Shown: positions 8,130 to 17,747, numbered from the stretch's first letter. The stretch: 64,000 nt of DNA from Nostocoides sp. HKS02 (GCF_009707485.1 NZ_CP046121.1:2914001-2978000); one strand, 5' to 3'. Numbers and translations: made by a program. Notes: generated from the letters alone by a model not told the origin.

Positions 8130-10039
8130 ATGAATCACCTCATCAACATCGACAACGGTGGCACCCTCACCGATATCTGTGTCTGGGACGGTGAAGGGTT
8201 CTACTTCACCAAGACCCTGACCACCCCGTTCGACCTGTCGCAATGCCTCTTCGATGGGATCGAGAAGGCCTCCGCGACGATCTACGGGGAGCAGGACCTC
8301 GTACGCCTCCTCCACGAGACCAAGCACATCCGCTACTCGACCACGCAGGGCACCAACGCCCTCGTCGAGCGCAAGGGCCCCTCCATCGGCCTGGTGGTCG
8401 AGGATCCCGCCGTCGTCGAGGAACTGCGCGAGGGAGCCGCGGCCACGGAGCTCTTCGACGACCTTGTCGGCCCCCGGGTGGCGGTGGTGGACCTCAGCCA
8501 GTCTCAGGACGACTTGGCCTTCGACCTCGTCCAGAAGGTCAACCAGCTCACGACCGAGGGTGCTGCGCGGATCGTCGTCGTCGGCGAGTCGCCCGAGTCC
8601 GAGCAGCGGATGCGTCACGTGCTGCTGCGCAAGTTCCCGCGGCACCTCCTCGGATCGGTCCCGCTGCTCTACAGCTGGGACTTCGTGGGCGACGGCAACA
8701 GAGGTCGCCGAGCGTGGTCGGGCATGGTGAATACCTTCCTCCACCCGGTCATGGAACGGTTCCTCTACGGGGCCCAGCACCGCCTCCGCGAGCACAAGGT
8801 GACCAACCCGCTGCTGGTCTACCGCAACGACGGTGCATCCTCGCGGGTGTCGAAGGCCGTCGCTCTGAAGACGTACTCGTCCGGGCCTCGGGGTGGGCTG
8901 GAGGGAACGCTCGCCTTGGCTCGCAGCTACGAGCTGGCTCACGTGCTCATGATGGATGTGGGTGGAACAACCACCGACATCGGCATCGTCGACGATGGCG
9001 CCATCACGACCAGCCACCGCGGCACCATCGCAGGCGTGCCGACGTCTTTCCCCATGAGCGACGTGCACTCCGCCGGTGTGGGGGAAGCTCGGTGATCGGG
9101 GTCAAAGACGGCCAGATCAGGGTGGGCCCCCGAAGCGTGGGTGCCGCTCCTGGGCCGGCCTGCTTCGCCCTCGGTGGGACGGAAGCCACAATCACCGACG
9201 TCAACCTCCTGCTTGGGGTGCTCGACCCCGACAGTTATTTGGAGGGTCAGCTGCAGCTCGATGCCCAGCGCGCGGCCGCTGTGATCACCGAAGCCGTTGC
9301 CATCCCCCTGGGAATCACCCTGGAGGAGGCACTGGTGCGGATGGAGAACGCCTACTTCGAGGCCATCGCCGGCTCGTTCTCCTCGCTGGTCAAGGAGGAC
9401 ACCACTCTCGCAGCCTTCGGCGGAGCCGGGCCCATGAGCGCCTGCGGAGCCAGCCGGTTGGTTGGCGTCAAGCGAGTGCTGGTCCCGCGGATGGCTGCCG
9501 TGTTCTCGGCCTTTGGGATCAGCTTCTCCGACATCGGCAAGTCGTACGAGGTGAGCGTTCCGGAGACCGGCGAGGAGTCCGCCCTCCGAACGCACGACCA
9601 GATGCTCGTCCGCGCTGAACGCGACTTGTTCCAAGAGGGGTATGACATCGCCGACTGCACCCTGGCCTGGTCGATCGGGGTCGAGGACGCCGGTGGTGCC
9701 CTCACAACCAGGCCCTACCGGCGCGGGGACGCGGTTGACGGTCGCGAGGGCCACGTCTCGCTGCTGTTGGACGTCACCGCGGACCTGCCCCATCCGAACC
9801 TTGGGAACCGCGACGTCGCTGTTGAGCGTGCGGCCGTCCTCTCGGGATCACGGGCCGTGCGGTCCAGCGCGTCGGTGGTCGAGGACGTGCCTGTATTCGT
9901 GCTCGACGAGCAGCAGGCCGGTGCCTGCGCGTACGGCCCAGCCATCGTCGAGGGCCCCTTCTTCACCACCCGTGTCCCCGCGGGATGGCGCCTCGACGTC
10001 ACCTCCAACGGCGACCTGATTCTGACCGACACCCACTGA
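8130..10039 (+). CDS. HyuA/acetone-carboxylase beta-like subunit 1, frameshifted
   Basis: The first frame (8130-9095) carries an actin-like ATP-binding fold start (NIDNGGTLTDICVW) and the second phosphate motif MDVGGTTTDIG, and breaks off after SFPMSDVHSAGVG. The continuation, in another frame to 10039, begins SSVIGVKDGQIRVGPRS and holds PGPACFALGG and FGGAGPMSACGA. Adding one G to the run at 9080-9084 restores the expected GVGGSSVI and a product of about 636 residues (near 68 kDa). In acetone and acetophenone carboxylases this subunit type uses ATP to activate carbonate or the ketone enol. It starts with a GGGAGAG site at ATG 8130 and heads a tightly packed operon. Size and order match the first acetophenone carboxylase subunit. 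Confidence 0.8.
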
Positions 10040-10071
10040 GCACTCCTCGTGGCCACGAAAGGAATGACGAC

Positions 10072-10500
10072 ATGCGAGTTCCGATGACCGAGTACCTGCT
10101 CATCGACCTCGATACCGAACGGTGGGTATGCCGCGTGTGCCAGCACGACCTCGGCGACGCCCACACCAACTACAAGCCGGGAACCCTGGTCTACGACCGC
10201 GACCCGCGCGAGATCCACCAACCGATCCTCGACCCGGAGCGGTACGAGTTCACCTTCTCCCCGGACCCGACCTACTGCCGGATCCTCGAGTTCTACTGCC
10301 CCGGATGTGCGACCCAGCTCGAGACAGAGTACGTCCCGCCGGGCCACCCGCCGACGGTCGACATGGTGTGGGACGTCGACGCGCTACGCAGGCAGTGGGA
10401 GGAACGCGGGGTGGACCCGGAGGAGATCTTCAACTACGGGCCGGGAGAAGACGCCCAGAAGTACACCGCACACCACAAGGCCACCGGCCACATCCGCTGA
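10072..10500 (+). CDS. Small zinc-type carboxylase subunit (acetone carboxylase gamma-like)
   Basis: The 142-residue acidic protein has two Cys pairs, CRVC (about residues 23-26) and CPGC (about 77-80), which could hold one zinc, as in the small subunit of acetone and acetophenone carboxylases. Its size (about 16 kDa) and place between the two HyuA-like genes agree with the approximately 15-kDa acetophenone carboxylase subunit. ATG 10072 follows an AAAGGAA site and lies 32 bases after the previous stop. The role in the complex is structural or unknown even in studied relatives. Confidence 0.75.
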   Translation: MRVPMTEYLLIDLDTERWVCRVCQHDLGDAHTNYKPGTLVYDRDPREIHQPILDPERYEFTFSPDPTYCRILEFYCPGCATQLETEYVPPGHPPTVDMVWDVDALRRQWEERGVDPEEIFNYGPGEDAQKYTAHHKATGHIR

Positions 10501-10521
10501 CCCTCGAAGGAGCCGAACACC

Positions 10522-12648
10522 ATGAAGCGCATCTCCGTCGACATCGGCGGCACGTTTACCGACTGCTTCTTCGTCTGGGACGACATTTACGTCGAGGCGA
10601 AGGCCCTTACCACCCACCACAACCTGGCCCTGGGGTTCAACGAGGCGCTCGACCTCGCCTGCAAACGAGCCGAGCTCGACCGCGGCACCGTGTTGTCCGA
10701 GGTCGACTCGGTGCGATACGCCACCACCCTGGGGACCAACGCGCTGATCGAGCGCAAGGGTCCGAAGGTCGGGGCCATCGTTACGCACGGTTTCGAGGAC
10801 ACCATCCCGTTGTCTCGTGGTCGGGGCTACGGGGAGGGGCTGGACAACTCGATGCAACAGAACCTCCCCGCGGCCGAGCGGCCTGAGCCCTTGGTGCCGC
10901 GCGCGCTGATCAGGTCGGTCAAGGAGCGGATCAACTCGGCCGGCAAGGTCGTGGCCAGGTTGGACCCGCAGGATGTGCGCACGGTGTTTCGCGATCTCGT
11001 GGACGCGGGCGCTGAGGCCGTCGTGGTCTCGCTCACGAACGCTACCGAGAACCCCGAACACGAGCTGCAGATCCAGGAGATCCTCCTCCAGGAGTTCCCG
11101 TCCCATGAGCTCGGCGCCATCCCCGTCCTGCTCGGTCATCAGGTCTCGGGACGTAAGGGGGAGTATGTCCGCGCGACGTCGACCATCGTGGATGCCTTCC
11201 TGCACGAGATCATGTTCCATGCGCTGAGCCAGCTGTCCACGAACCTGCGCGACTACGGGTATGACAAGCCGATGCTGGTGATTCACAACTCCGGCGGGAT
11301 GGCCCAGATGAACTCCACCGACGCCCTCCAGACCATCCACTCGGGGCCCATCGCCGGCGTCGGTGCCGCCGAGCACCTCTCGAGCGAGACGGGTCTGGGC
11401 CACGTGATCTCGACCGACATGGGTGGCACCTCGTTCGACATCGGCCTGGTCCCGGAGGGGGGCGTGAAGCACTACGACTTCCTGCCCACCATCGACCGCT
11501 GGCTCGTGTCGGTCCCGATGGTCCATCTCGACACCCTCGGTGCCGGCGGCGGATCCATCGCCAGCTACGACCGGATCCACAACGCCATCAAGATCGGCCC
11601 GGAGTCCGCGGGTTCGAGCCCAGGGCCAGCCTGCTACGACCGCGGTGGTCTGAAGCCGACCGTCACCGATGCCGACCTGCTCCTTGGCTACCTCGACCCC
11701 GACAACTACGCCAACGGTTACATCAAGCTGAACCCCAAGCGTGCAGTCTTCGCCGTCGAGGACCAGCTGTGCGACGAGCTCGACATGGACGTCATCGACG
11801 TCGCGCGTGAGATCAAGAGGGGCGTCGACGAGCAGATGGCGATCGGGATAGGCAAGGAGCTGCGCGTGCGCGGATACCTGCCTGAGGACTTCACCATGCT
11901 CGCCTACGGCGGGAACGGGCCACTGCACGCCTGTGGCATCGCCAAGCAGGCAGGCATCAAGCGAGTGCTAGCTCCCCCGTTCTCGTCTGTGTTCTCGGCG
12001 TGCGGCGCCGGGAACATGCGCCAGCTGCATTTCCACGAGCGCGGAGCCCACGTCGTGCTCTACAACGCCACGACTCGGGCGCTCTTCGATCGGTACGACG
12101 AGCTCAACGCCGTCGTAGCGGAGCTCGAGGCTCGAGGTCTTGAGGACCTGGTTCGTCAGGGCTTCGCCACGAAGGACGTGAGGTACCGCCTCGAGATGGA
12201 CATGCGGTACGGCAACCAGCTCGTGACAACCGCCGTCGTCCTGGACATCAGCCGGCTGAACGGTGTCGGGGACGTGCTGCACACGATCCGTACGTTCTCG
12301 GACGTCTACAGCCACCGCTACGGCTCCGGTTCCGCCGCGCCCGAGGCGGGCATTCGTGTCCAGACGATCCGGGTCGCCGCCTACGTCGAGGGTGACGTGG
12401 TCAGCTTCGACTCCCTGGAGGCCGGCGGCACGCGCAGCTGCCCGGTCCCGACAAGTCACAGGTTGGTCCACTTCGTCGACCACCCCAACGTCCTGGAGAC
12501 GCCCGTCTACGACCAGGCCGCCCTGACCGCCGAGCACGTGATCACAGGGCCGGCCATCGTCACCACTGAGAACACCACCTTCCTCGTCGAGCCCGGATGG
12601 CGTCTGGAGCCGACACCGCAGGGAGCCGTCTGGTTCCTGCAGGACTGA
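10522..12648 (+). CDS. HyuA/acetone-carboxylase beta-like subunit 2
   Basis: The intact 708-residue protein (about 76 kDa) has all hydantoinase A/N-methylhydantoinase A features: DIGGTFTDCFFVW (residues 7-19), TTLGTNALIERKG, the second phosphate motif STDMGGTSFDIG and LGAGGGSIAS followed by SSPGPACYDRGG. It is an ATP-using subunit of ketone carboxylases and oxoprolinases. It starts 21 bases after the zinc-type subunit with an AAGGAG site. It is a paralogue of the frameshifted subunit 1; two HyuA-type subunits plus a 15-kDa and a HyuB-type subunit is the acetophenone carboxylase composition rather than the simpler three-subunit acetone carboxylase. Confidence 0.88.
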   Translation: MKRISVDIGGTFTDCFFVWDDIYVEAKALTTHHNLALGFNEALDLACKRAELDRGTVLSEVDSVRYATTLGTNALIERKGPKVGAIVTHGFEDTIPLSRGRGYGEGLDNSMQQNLPAAERPEPLVPRALIRSVKERINSAGKVVARLDPQDVRTVFRDLVDAGAEAVVVSLTNATENPEHELQIQEILLQEFPSHELGAIPVLLGHQVSGRKGEYVRATSTIVDAFLHEIMFHALSQLSTNLRDYGYDKPMLVIHNSGGMAQMNSTDALQTIHSGPIAGVGAAEHLSSETGLGHVISTDMGGTSFDIGLVPEGGVKHYDFLPTIDRWLVSVPMVHLDTLGAGGGSIASYDRIHNAIKIGPESAGSSPGPACYDRGGLKPTVTDADLLLGYLDPDNYANGYIKLNPKRAVFAVEDQLCDELDMDVIDVAREIKRGVDEQMAIGIGKELRVRGYLPEDFTMLAYGGNGPLHACGIAKQAGIKRVLAPPFSSVFSACGAGNMRQLHFHERGAHVVLYNATTRALFDRYDELNAVVAELEARGLEDLVRQGFATKDVRYRLEMDMRYGNQLVTTAVVLDISRLNGVGDVLHTIRTFSDVYSHRYGSGSAAPEAGIRVQTIRVAAYVEGDVVSFDSLEAGGTRSCPVPTSHRLVHFVDHPNVLETPVYDQAALTAEHVITGPAIVTTENTTFLVEPGWRLEPTPQGAVWFLQD

Positions 12649-12677
12649 CGGCACCGCATACCAAGGAGACCACCACC

Positions 12678-14981
12678 ATGACCGCTATTCATGAGTCCAA
12701 GAGCCAAGCCCTCACCCCGCAGGAGCAGGAGTGGGTGGCGCAGTTCATGGACGAGACCACCCTGTTTCTTGGACCAGACCGGGAGATCATGCGTTCGCAC
12801 AGCATCGCCGAACGATCGGTGTACGAGGACGCCTGCATCTCCAAGGGCGTCGACCGGCTGACGGTCGAGCGCATTCGCAAGCGGATCGCCGGGGCCCTTG
12901 ACGAGGGGTACGAGATGTGCGAGGCCCAGGGCGCCGCCCCCGGCGCGAAGTGGGGTGACCTGACGACGGCGATCTACACCGCCGCCGGCGACGTCTCGTA
13001 CCTGTCCTGCCATGGCGTCATTGCCTTCTCGGCGATCCTGCACCACCCAATTCGCTACATCATGAAGTACTGGAAGGACGAGCCGACCGTTGGCATCCAC
13101 GAGGGTGACGGGTTCATCCACAACGACGCCCGCTACGGCAACGTCCACAACACCGACCAGTCGATGATCATGCCCGTGATGCGCGATGGGCAGATCATCG
13201 CCTGGGTTGCGGCCACCATCCACGAGGGTGAGAACGGCGCCTGCGAGCCGGGTGGCATGCCCTCGGGCTCGGAGACACCCTTCGACGACGGCCTGCGGAT
13301 GAGTCCGTTCAAGATCGTCGAGGGCGGCCACCTGCGACGCGACCTGCTGACGTTTCTGCAGCACTCGGTGCGTGACCCGAAGCTGCAGCTGGCGGACCTC
13401 AAGGTGAAGATCGGCTCGGTCCGCCGCATCATGGAGCGCGTCGACGCCCTCATCGACGAGGTGGGTGTGGATACCTTTGTCGCTGCCCTCCGGGTCACCG
13501 TCGAGGACGTGGACGTCGAGGTGCGCCGCCGGATCAAAGAGCTGCCTGACGGGACGGTCAGCTTCAACCAGTTCATGGACAGCACGCTGAAGGAGAACAT
13601 CCTCATCAAGCTGGCGTGCAAGATCCACATCAAGGGCGACCAGATGACTGTGGACCTTCGCGGTACGGGACCGGAGATCCTCAACCGTGCCATCAACTCG
13701 CCGCTGTGCTCGGTGAAGTCCATGATGATGCAGGCCATCCTGGCGTTCTGGTGGCCCGACCTGCCGAGGTGCACCTCGGCCATGAGCTGCATCGAGATCG
13801 TGAGCGACGAGGGCACGTGGGCGGACGCCAGCTATGACGCGCCGATGGGCCAGTCGCTCCAGGCCTCGTTCCGCTCGTTCTCGGCCCTGCAGTCCCTTTA
13901 CGGCAAGATGCAGTTCTCGACACCGAACAAGTACTCGAACGTCGTCGCGAACTGGTTCAACCAGATCAACACCTTCCTCTGGGGCGGCATCACGCAGCAC
14001 GGCGACACCGTGGGCAACCTCTGCGCCGATCTCAACGGTATGCCGGGCGGAGCCAAGCCGTTCAAGGACGGGGAGGACGCCGTGTCACCGCTGTTCTGCG
14101 CCATGGCAGATACGGCCGAGCAGGAGGTGATGGAGGAGGAGGTGCCCTTCATGCAGCTCGTCTCCAAGCGTCTCGTCCGCGACAACATGGGCTTCGGCAA
14201 GTTCACGGGCGGCATGGGCTACGAGATGATTGTCGCCAGCGAGGGCACGCCGCACTGGGGATTCATGACAGTGACGTCCGGCGCGAAGTTCTCCTCCGTC
14301 TACGGCATGTTCGGCGGTTACGGCTGCGGGACCTATCCCCTGGCAATGGTCAAGGGCACCAACGTCTACGAGGCAATCCGTCAGGATGCCAGCAAGTTCG
14401 ACCTCTCGATGGAGAAGGTTATGAACGAGCGCCCCTTCGAGGGTGGCCAGTACCAGACGTCTCACATGGGCCTGCAGTTCGACGTTGCCAAGGACGGCGA
14501 GCTGTACATGATCTCCCAGGGGGCGGGGGGTGGCTACGGCGATCCACTCGAGCGAGATCCTGCAGCGGTCGTCAAGGATGTCGAGCTCGGCCGCATCAGC
14601 GCCACGGTCGCCCGAGAGATGTTCGCGGTCGCCTACGACGCGGCGACGTTCCTCCTGGACCTCGAAGGCACCGGCCGGCTACGAGCCGAGGCACGCAAGG
14701 CGCGCCTCGACCGAGGTCGTCCTTACCAGGAGTTCGTCGATGAGTGGGTCACGGCGGAGCCTCCCCAGGACCTCCTCTACTACGGCTCCTGGGGCGATGA
14801 CACAGACGAGCTGACCGCCACGGTGTTCGAGATCGACGGACCCCGACGGGTGAAGGCGACGATCGACGAGATGCCGATCATCATGATCCCCGACCGGCGT
14901 GAGGTCGCGATCTCCAAGCTCGAGGCTCGCGTGAAGCAGCTCGAGGAGAAGTACGGCGAGACCACCTCGCGGCTCGCCTGA
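12678..14981 (+). CDS. HyuB/acetone-carboxylase alpha-like subunit
   Basis: The 767-residue protein (about 86 kDa) belongs to the hydantoinase B/acetone carboxylase alpha family. Blocks seen include GDVSYLSCHGV, GFIHNDARYGNVHNTDQ (metal- and substrate-site region), GENGACEPGG and a C-terminal GAGGGYGDPLERDP. In the family this subunit carries the metal site where the activated ketone and CO2 react. ATG 12678 follows CAAGGAG and lies 29 bases after subunit 2. The C-terminal end is a helical, Lys/Glu-rich tail. A strong hairpin follows the stop (14991-15028). Confidence 0.88.
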   Translation: MTAIHESKSQALTPQEQEWVAQFMDETTLFLGPDREIMRSHSIAERSVYEDACISKGVDRLTVERIRKRIAGALDEGYEMCEAQGAAPGAKWGDLTTAIYTAAGDVSYLSCHGVIAFSAILHHPIRYIMKYWKDEPTVGIHEGDGFIHNDARYGNVHNTDQSMIMPVMRDGQIIAWVAATIHEGENGACEPGGMPSGSETPFDDGLRMSPFKIVEGGHLRRDLLTFLQHSVRDPKLQLADLKVKIGSVRRIMERVDALIDEVGVDTFVAALRVTVEDVDVEVRRRIKELPDGTVSFNQFMDSTLKENILIKLACKIHIKGDQMTVDLRGTGPEILNRAINSPLCSVKSMMMQAILAFWWPDLPRCTSAMSCIEIVSDEGTWADASYDAPMGQSLQASFRSFSALQSLYGKMQFSTPNKYSNVVANWFNQINTFLWGGITQHGDTVGNLCADLNGMPGGAKPFKDGEDAVSPLFCAMADTAEQEVMEEEVPFMQLVSKRLVRDNMGFGKFTGGMGYEMIVASEGTPHWGFMTVTSGAKFSSVYGMFGGYGCGTYPLAMVKGTNVYEAIRQDASKFDLSMEKVMNERPFEGGQYQTSHMGLQFDVAKDGELYMISQGAGGGYGDPLERDPAAVVKDVELGRISATVAREMFAVAYDAATFLLDLEGTGRLRAEARKARLDRGRPYQEFVDEWVTAEPPQDLLYYGSWGDDTDELTATVFEIDGPRRVKATIDEMPIIMIPDRREVAISKLEARVKQLEEKYGETTSRLA

Positions 14982-14990
14982 CCCCAGCCC

Positions 14991-15028
14991 GGGTGGGTGC
15001 ACCCGACGACTACGTGGTGCACCCACCC
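14991..15028 (+). terminator. 13-bp perfect hairpin inside the carboxylase operon
   Basis: GGGTGGGTGCACC and GGTGCACCCACCC form a perfect 13-bp stem around a 12-base loop, starting nine bases after the HyuB-like stop. No U-run follows, as is common in high-GC actinobacteria. Because the next gene lies 47 bases downstream in the same direction, it may act as a partial terminator or a stabiliser of the upstream message rather than an operon end. Confidence 0.6.
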
Positions 15029-15075
15029 GCACAGGCTGTATCGACACATCACCACCTCAGCCAGGAGCTGCTGCC

Positions 15076-15888
15076 ATGCCCACCCCGTTCGATGCACTCC
15101 GCGCCAACCCGCCATCCGGGCGGAGGACCGCGCTCCTCCTCGACCACGCGGCATACGGCTCCCGGGTCCTGCTGCGCGGTGCGCCCGTGCCATGGAGCAG
15201 CCCACCTGACTGCGCGAGCTACTTCGGCAGGGTGCAGGGCCTACTTCGCCCCGACGCGATCTTGGTGGACGTTGGAGCGGCCTATGCCCAGCACCTGGCG
15301 TCCCGGCCAGGACTGATCGCCGCCATGGGGGCACGCTCAAGGACGGGCTTCGCGCTGAAGACGCTGTTGGGTGACGATGACATCGCGGAGGCCGTCGGCA
15401 AGCTGGTTCGGGTGCTGTCGGAGACCAGCCGCCAGCCTTTGGTGCTCGAAGTGCCATCACCACTGCGCTGGCTAGCTCGGGCGCAGCTGACCTCGGGCGC
15501 CACGTCGCTGGATACGATCGACACCGAACACGGTGAGCAGGCGTCGATGTACCTGGCGGACTGGCTTCGCAGGTTCGACACACTTCCCGTGACGCTCTTG
15601 GTCCTCGATGGCCGACGGGCGGACCGGTCAACGCTGGCAGGGCTTCCCGCCGATGATCTCAGCTCGTACGCCCCTCTGGCCAACGTGGCAGATCACTTCC
15701 GCTGGGAGCTCGGTCTGAGAACCGACCAGCAGGTCGTGTTGCGCGCGTCCGAGGCGCGGGGAGCGGTCGTGCCAGACAGCTTCTGGACGAGCGAGGGCGA
15801 CGTGCCGGAGGGCGACTTCCTCTTCGCCGAGGTGCCGGCGGACGTCGAGCCGGAGCGCGTGCTCGCCCGCCTCGCGACCCTCGACTGA
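15076..15888 (+). CDS. Fifth-subunit candidate of the ketone carboxylase
   Basis: The 270-residue soluble protein (about 29 kDa) has no motif I can name; blocks such as [15 protein letters not shown] and [19 protein letters not shown] are seen. Its position directly after the HyuB-like gene and its size suggest it corresponds to the smallest catalytic partner (about 34 kDa) of acetophenone carboxylase, which is isolated separately from the core complex. ATG 15076 follows a CCAGGAG site. The function is inferred from gene order only; an unrelated accessory protein is the alternative. Confidence 0.55.
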   Translation: MPTPFDALRANPPSGRRTALLLDHAAYGSRVLLRGAPVPWSSPPDCASYFGRVQGLLRPDAILVDVGAAYAQHLASRPGLIAAMGARSRTGFALKTLLGDDDIAEAVGKLVRVLSETSRQPLVLEVPSPLRWLARAQLTSGATSLDTIDTEHGEQASMYLADWLRRFDTLPVTLLVLDGRRADRSTLAGLPADDLSSYAPLANVADHFRWELGLRTDQQVVLRASEARGAVVPDSFWTSEGDVPEGDFLFAEVPADVEPERVLARLATLD

Positions 15889-15902
15889 GCGGAGTCCCGG
15901 TC

Positions 15903-16702
15903 ATGGACAAGGTCGTCTCCTCAGCGGCCGAGGCCATCGACGGGATCGTCGATGGCTCCTCGTTGGCAGTCGGTGGTTTCGGGCTGTGCGGCATCCCGAG
16001 CGTGCTGATCCGGGCGATCCACGATGCAGGGATCACCGGTCTGGAGGCCATCAGCAACAACTGCGGGGTAGACGACTGGGGGCTGGGCATCCTGCTGCGC
16101 GACAAGCGCATCGCCCGCATGGTGTCGTCCTATGTGGGTGAGAACAAGGAGTTCGAGCGCCAGTACCTCGGCGGTGAGCTGGAGGTCGAGCTGACCCCGC
16201 AGGGCACGCTGGCCGAGCGGCTGCGCGCCGGCGGGGCCGGCATACCGGCGTTCTACACCGTGACCGGCGCCGGGACCCAGGTCGCCGAGGGTGGCCTGCC
16301 CTGGCTGTATGCCGCGGACGGCACCGTGGCGAAGTCCTCCCCCGCAAGGAGACCAAGGTGTTCGAGGTCGACGGGGTGCAGAAGGAGTTCGTCCTCGAGC
16401 GCGCGATCGTCGCCGACTTCGGCCTGGTGCGCGCCTGGAAGGGCGACCGGCACGGCAACCTGGTCTTCGACCAGTCCGCCCGCAACTTCAACCCGCTCGC
16501 GGCGATGTCCGGGCGGGTCACCGTCGCCGAGGTCGAGCAGCTCGTCGAGCCCGGTGAGCTGGACCCCGACCACGTCCACCTGCCCGGTATCTACGTGCAG
16601 CGGGTGCTGGCCCTGACCCCCGAGCAGGCCGGCGAGAAGCGCATCGAGCGCCGCACGGTCCGCCCCCGCCCCGCCGCCGGCCCGACCCAGCAGGAGGCCT
16701 GA
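15903..16702 (+). CDS. scoA: 3-oxoacid CoA-transferase subunit A, frameshifted
   Basis: The first frame from ATG 15903 reads the class I CoA-transferase alpha sequence ([54 protein letters not shown]) up to [12 protein letters not shown]. The correct continuation [20 protein letters not shown] is in another frame and ends at 16702. One extra C in the run 16339-16343 would join them into a product of about 266 residues. With ScoB it would transfer CoA from succinyl-CoA to the 3-oxoacid made by the carboxylase (acetoacetate or an aryl analogue), feeding thiolysis. The stop is one base before the scoB start. Confidence 0.82.
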
Positions 16703-16703
16703 G

Positions 16704-17351
16704 ATGGCACTGACCCGTGAGCAGATGGCGGCCCGGGCCGCCCGGGAGCTGACCGACGGCGCCTACGTCAACCTCGGCATCGGCCTGCCGACGCTGGTCC
16801 CGAACTACGTCCCGGACGACGTCGAGATCGTGCTGCAGTCCGAGAACGGCATCCTCGGCGTCGGCGCCTACCCCTACGACGGTGAGGAGGACCCCGACCT
16901 CATCAACGCCGGCAAGGAGACCGTGACGCTGCGCAAGGGCGCCTCGTTCTTCGACTCCGCGACCAGCTTCGGGATGATCCGCGGCGGCAAGGTCGACGCC
17001 GCGATCCTGGGGGCGATGCAGGTCTCGGCCAGGGGCGACATCGCCAACTGGATGATCCCCGGCAAGATGGTCAAGGGCATGGGCGGGGCGATGGACCTGG
17101 TCCACGGCGCCAAGCACGTCATCGTCCTCATGGAGCACAACGCCAAGGACGGCGCCTACAAGATCGTCGACGAGTGCTCGCTGCCCTACACCGGCCGCGG
17201 CGTGGTGCAGCGGATCATCACCGATCTCTGCGTCCTCGACGTCACCGACGCGGGGCTGGTCCTGCGCGAGCTCGCCCCCGGCGTCACCGAGGACGAGGTC
17301 CGCGAGCGCACCGAGCCCGACTTCACGACCCACGTTCGTGTCCCAAAGTAG
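16704..17351 (+). CDS. scoB: 3-oxoacid CoA-transferase subunit B
   Basis: The 215-residue protein has the beta-subunit pattern [16 protein letters not shown] and the catalytic Glu in [10 protein letters not shown] (about residue 51), followed by [15 protein letters not shown] and [12 protein letters not shown]. It would form the active site with ScoA. ATG 16704 follows GGAGG. The last codons (VRVPK, stop) lie inside direct-repeat copy 2, so the repeat boundary has set or altered the C-terminus; the conserved protein appears otherwise complete. Confidence 0.92.
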   Translation: MALTREQMAARAARELTDGAYVNLGIGLPTLVPNYVPDDVEIVLQSENGILGVGAYPYDGEEDPDLINAGKETVTLRKGASFFDSATSFGMIRGGKVDAAILGAMQVSARGDIANWMIPGKMVKGMGGAMDLVHGAKHVIVLMEHNAKDGAYKIVDECSLPYTGRGVVQRIITDLCVLDVTDAGLVLRELAPGVTEDEVRERTEPDFTTHVRVPK

Positions 17352-17355
17352 AACA
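17339..17355. promoter_or_regulatory. TGTCYCA-type dyad in repeat copy 2
   Basis: TGTCCCAAAGTAGAACA has a better left arm than copy 1 and overlaps the scoB stop. It precedes the second small ORF by 35 bases. Regulatory role inferred from similarity to 8028-8044. Confidence 0.4.
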
Positions 17356-17390
17356 CTCCAGGCGCGTGATGGCGGCGGATCGTGGTGCGC

Positions 17391-17597
17391 ATGAACAGGA
17401 ACCACCCCACCTGGCACCACTTCGCCCTAGTTGCCAGGACCGACCTTCACCACCCGAGAGTCTGCCGTAGCGCCTCGGGCACCTGGACCTGGAGGTGCGG
17501 TTGCGGGGGCGCCTCGCGCCGGACTGCTTCGTGCCCCTTCACGTGGCATGAGGCGTTCGTCGGTGCGCTCTACCACGCCCTCTCAGTCGCAGCCTGA
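17391..17597 (+). CDS. Small Cys/Trp-rich hypothetical protein, repeat copy 2
   Basis: The 68-residue product is identical to the copy at 1728-1934 except for one Ala-to-Val change; the other three base changes in the ORF are silent. This points to selection on the protein. Its family and role are unknown. Confidence 0.45.
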   Translation: MNRNHPTWHHFALVARTDLHHPRVCRSASGTWTWRCGCGGASRRTASCPFTWHEAFVGALYHALSVAA

Positions 17598-17635
17598 GGT
17601 CGTCACGTCGCAGGTCGCGGCCAAGGTGCAGGGGA

Positions 17636-17647
17636 GAAATCGATTCC
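17636..17647. promoter_or_regulatory. Auxiliary LacI-type operator, weak
   Basis: GAAATCGATTCC shares the core AATCGATT with the perfect operator at 17734-17747, about 100 bases (nine to ten helical turns) further upstream. It could act as a second operator for looping; this is inferred from spacing and similarity. Confidence 0.35.
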
Positions 17648-17701
17648 GGACAGTCCTCACCACTGCCTGTATGTGCCGCGAAAAGTCTTAACCGGCAACC
17701 C

Positions 17702-17747
17702 TTGACAGAACGTTAGCCCCATCCCTAGTCTCGTGAAATCGATTTCA
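17702..17747 (+). promoter_or_regulatory. Promoter and LacI operator of the ABC importer operon
   Basis: TTGACA (17702-17707) is followed after 18 bases by TAGTCT (17726-17731), a plausible -35/-10 pair. The perfect 14-base palindrome TGAAATCGATTTCA (17734-17747) lies over the expected transcription start, where a LacI-family repressor would block initiation. The LacI gene is the sixth gene of this operon (23640). Confidence 0.7.

Larger units (their letters stand above)
17330..17599 (+). repeat. 270-bp direct repeat, copy 2
   Basis: It matches 1667-1936 with six mismatches. Its left end overlaps the scoB stop codon and it includes a TGTCYCA-type dyad and a complete copy of the small Cys/Trp-rich ORF. 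Together the copies bracket about 15.4 kb holding the D-amino-acid enzyme, MFS, activator, carboxylase and CoA-transferase genes. Confidence 0.9.

Noticed and set aside
10384..14000. Long reverse-strand ORFs of 514 and 497 codons opposite the carboxylase genes
   Set aside because: They lie opposite strongly conserved genes, have no ribosome-binding sites and no recognisable motifs; they are codon-bias shadows.
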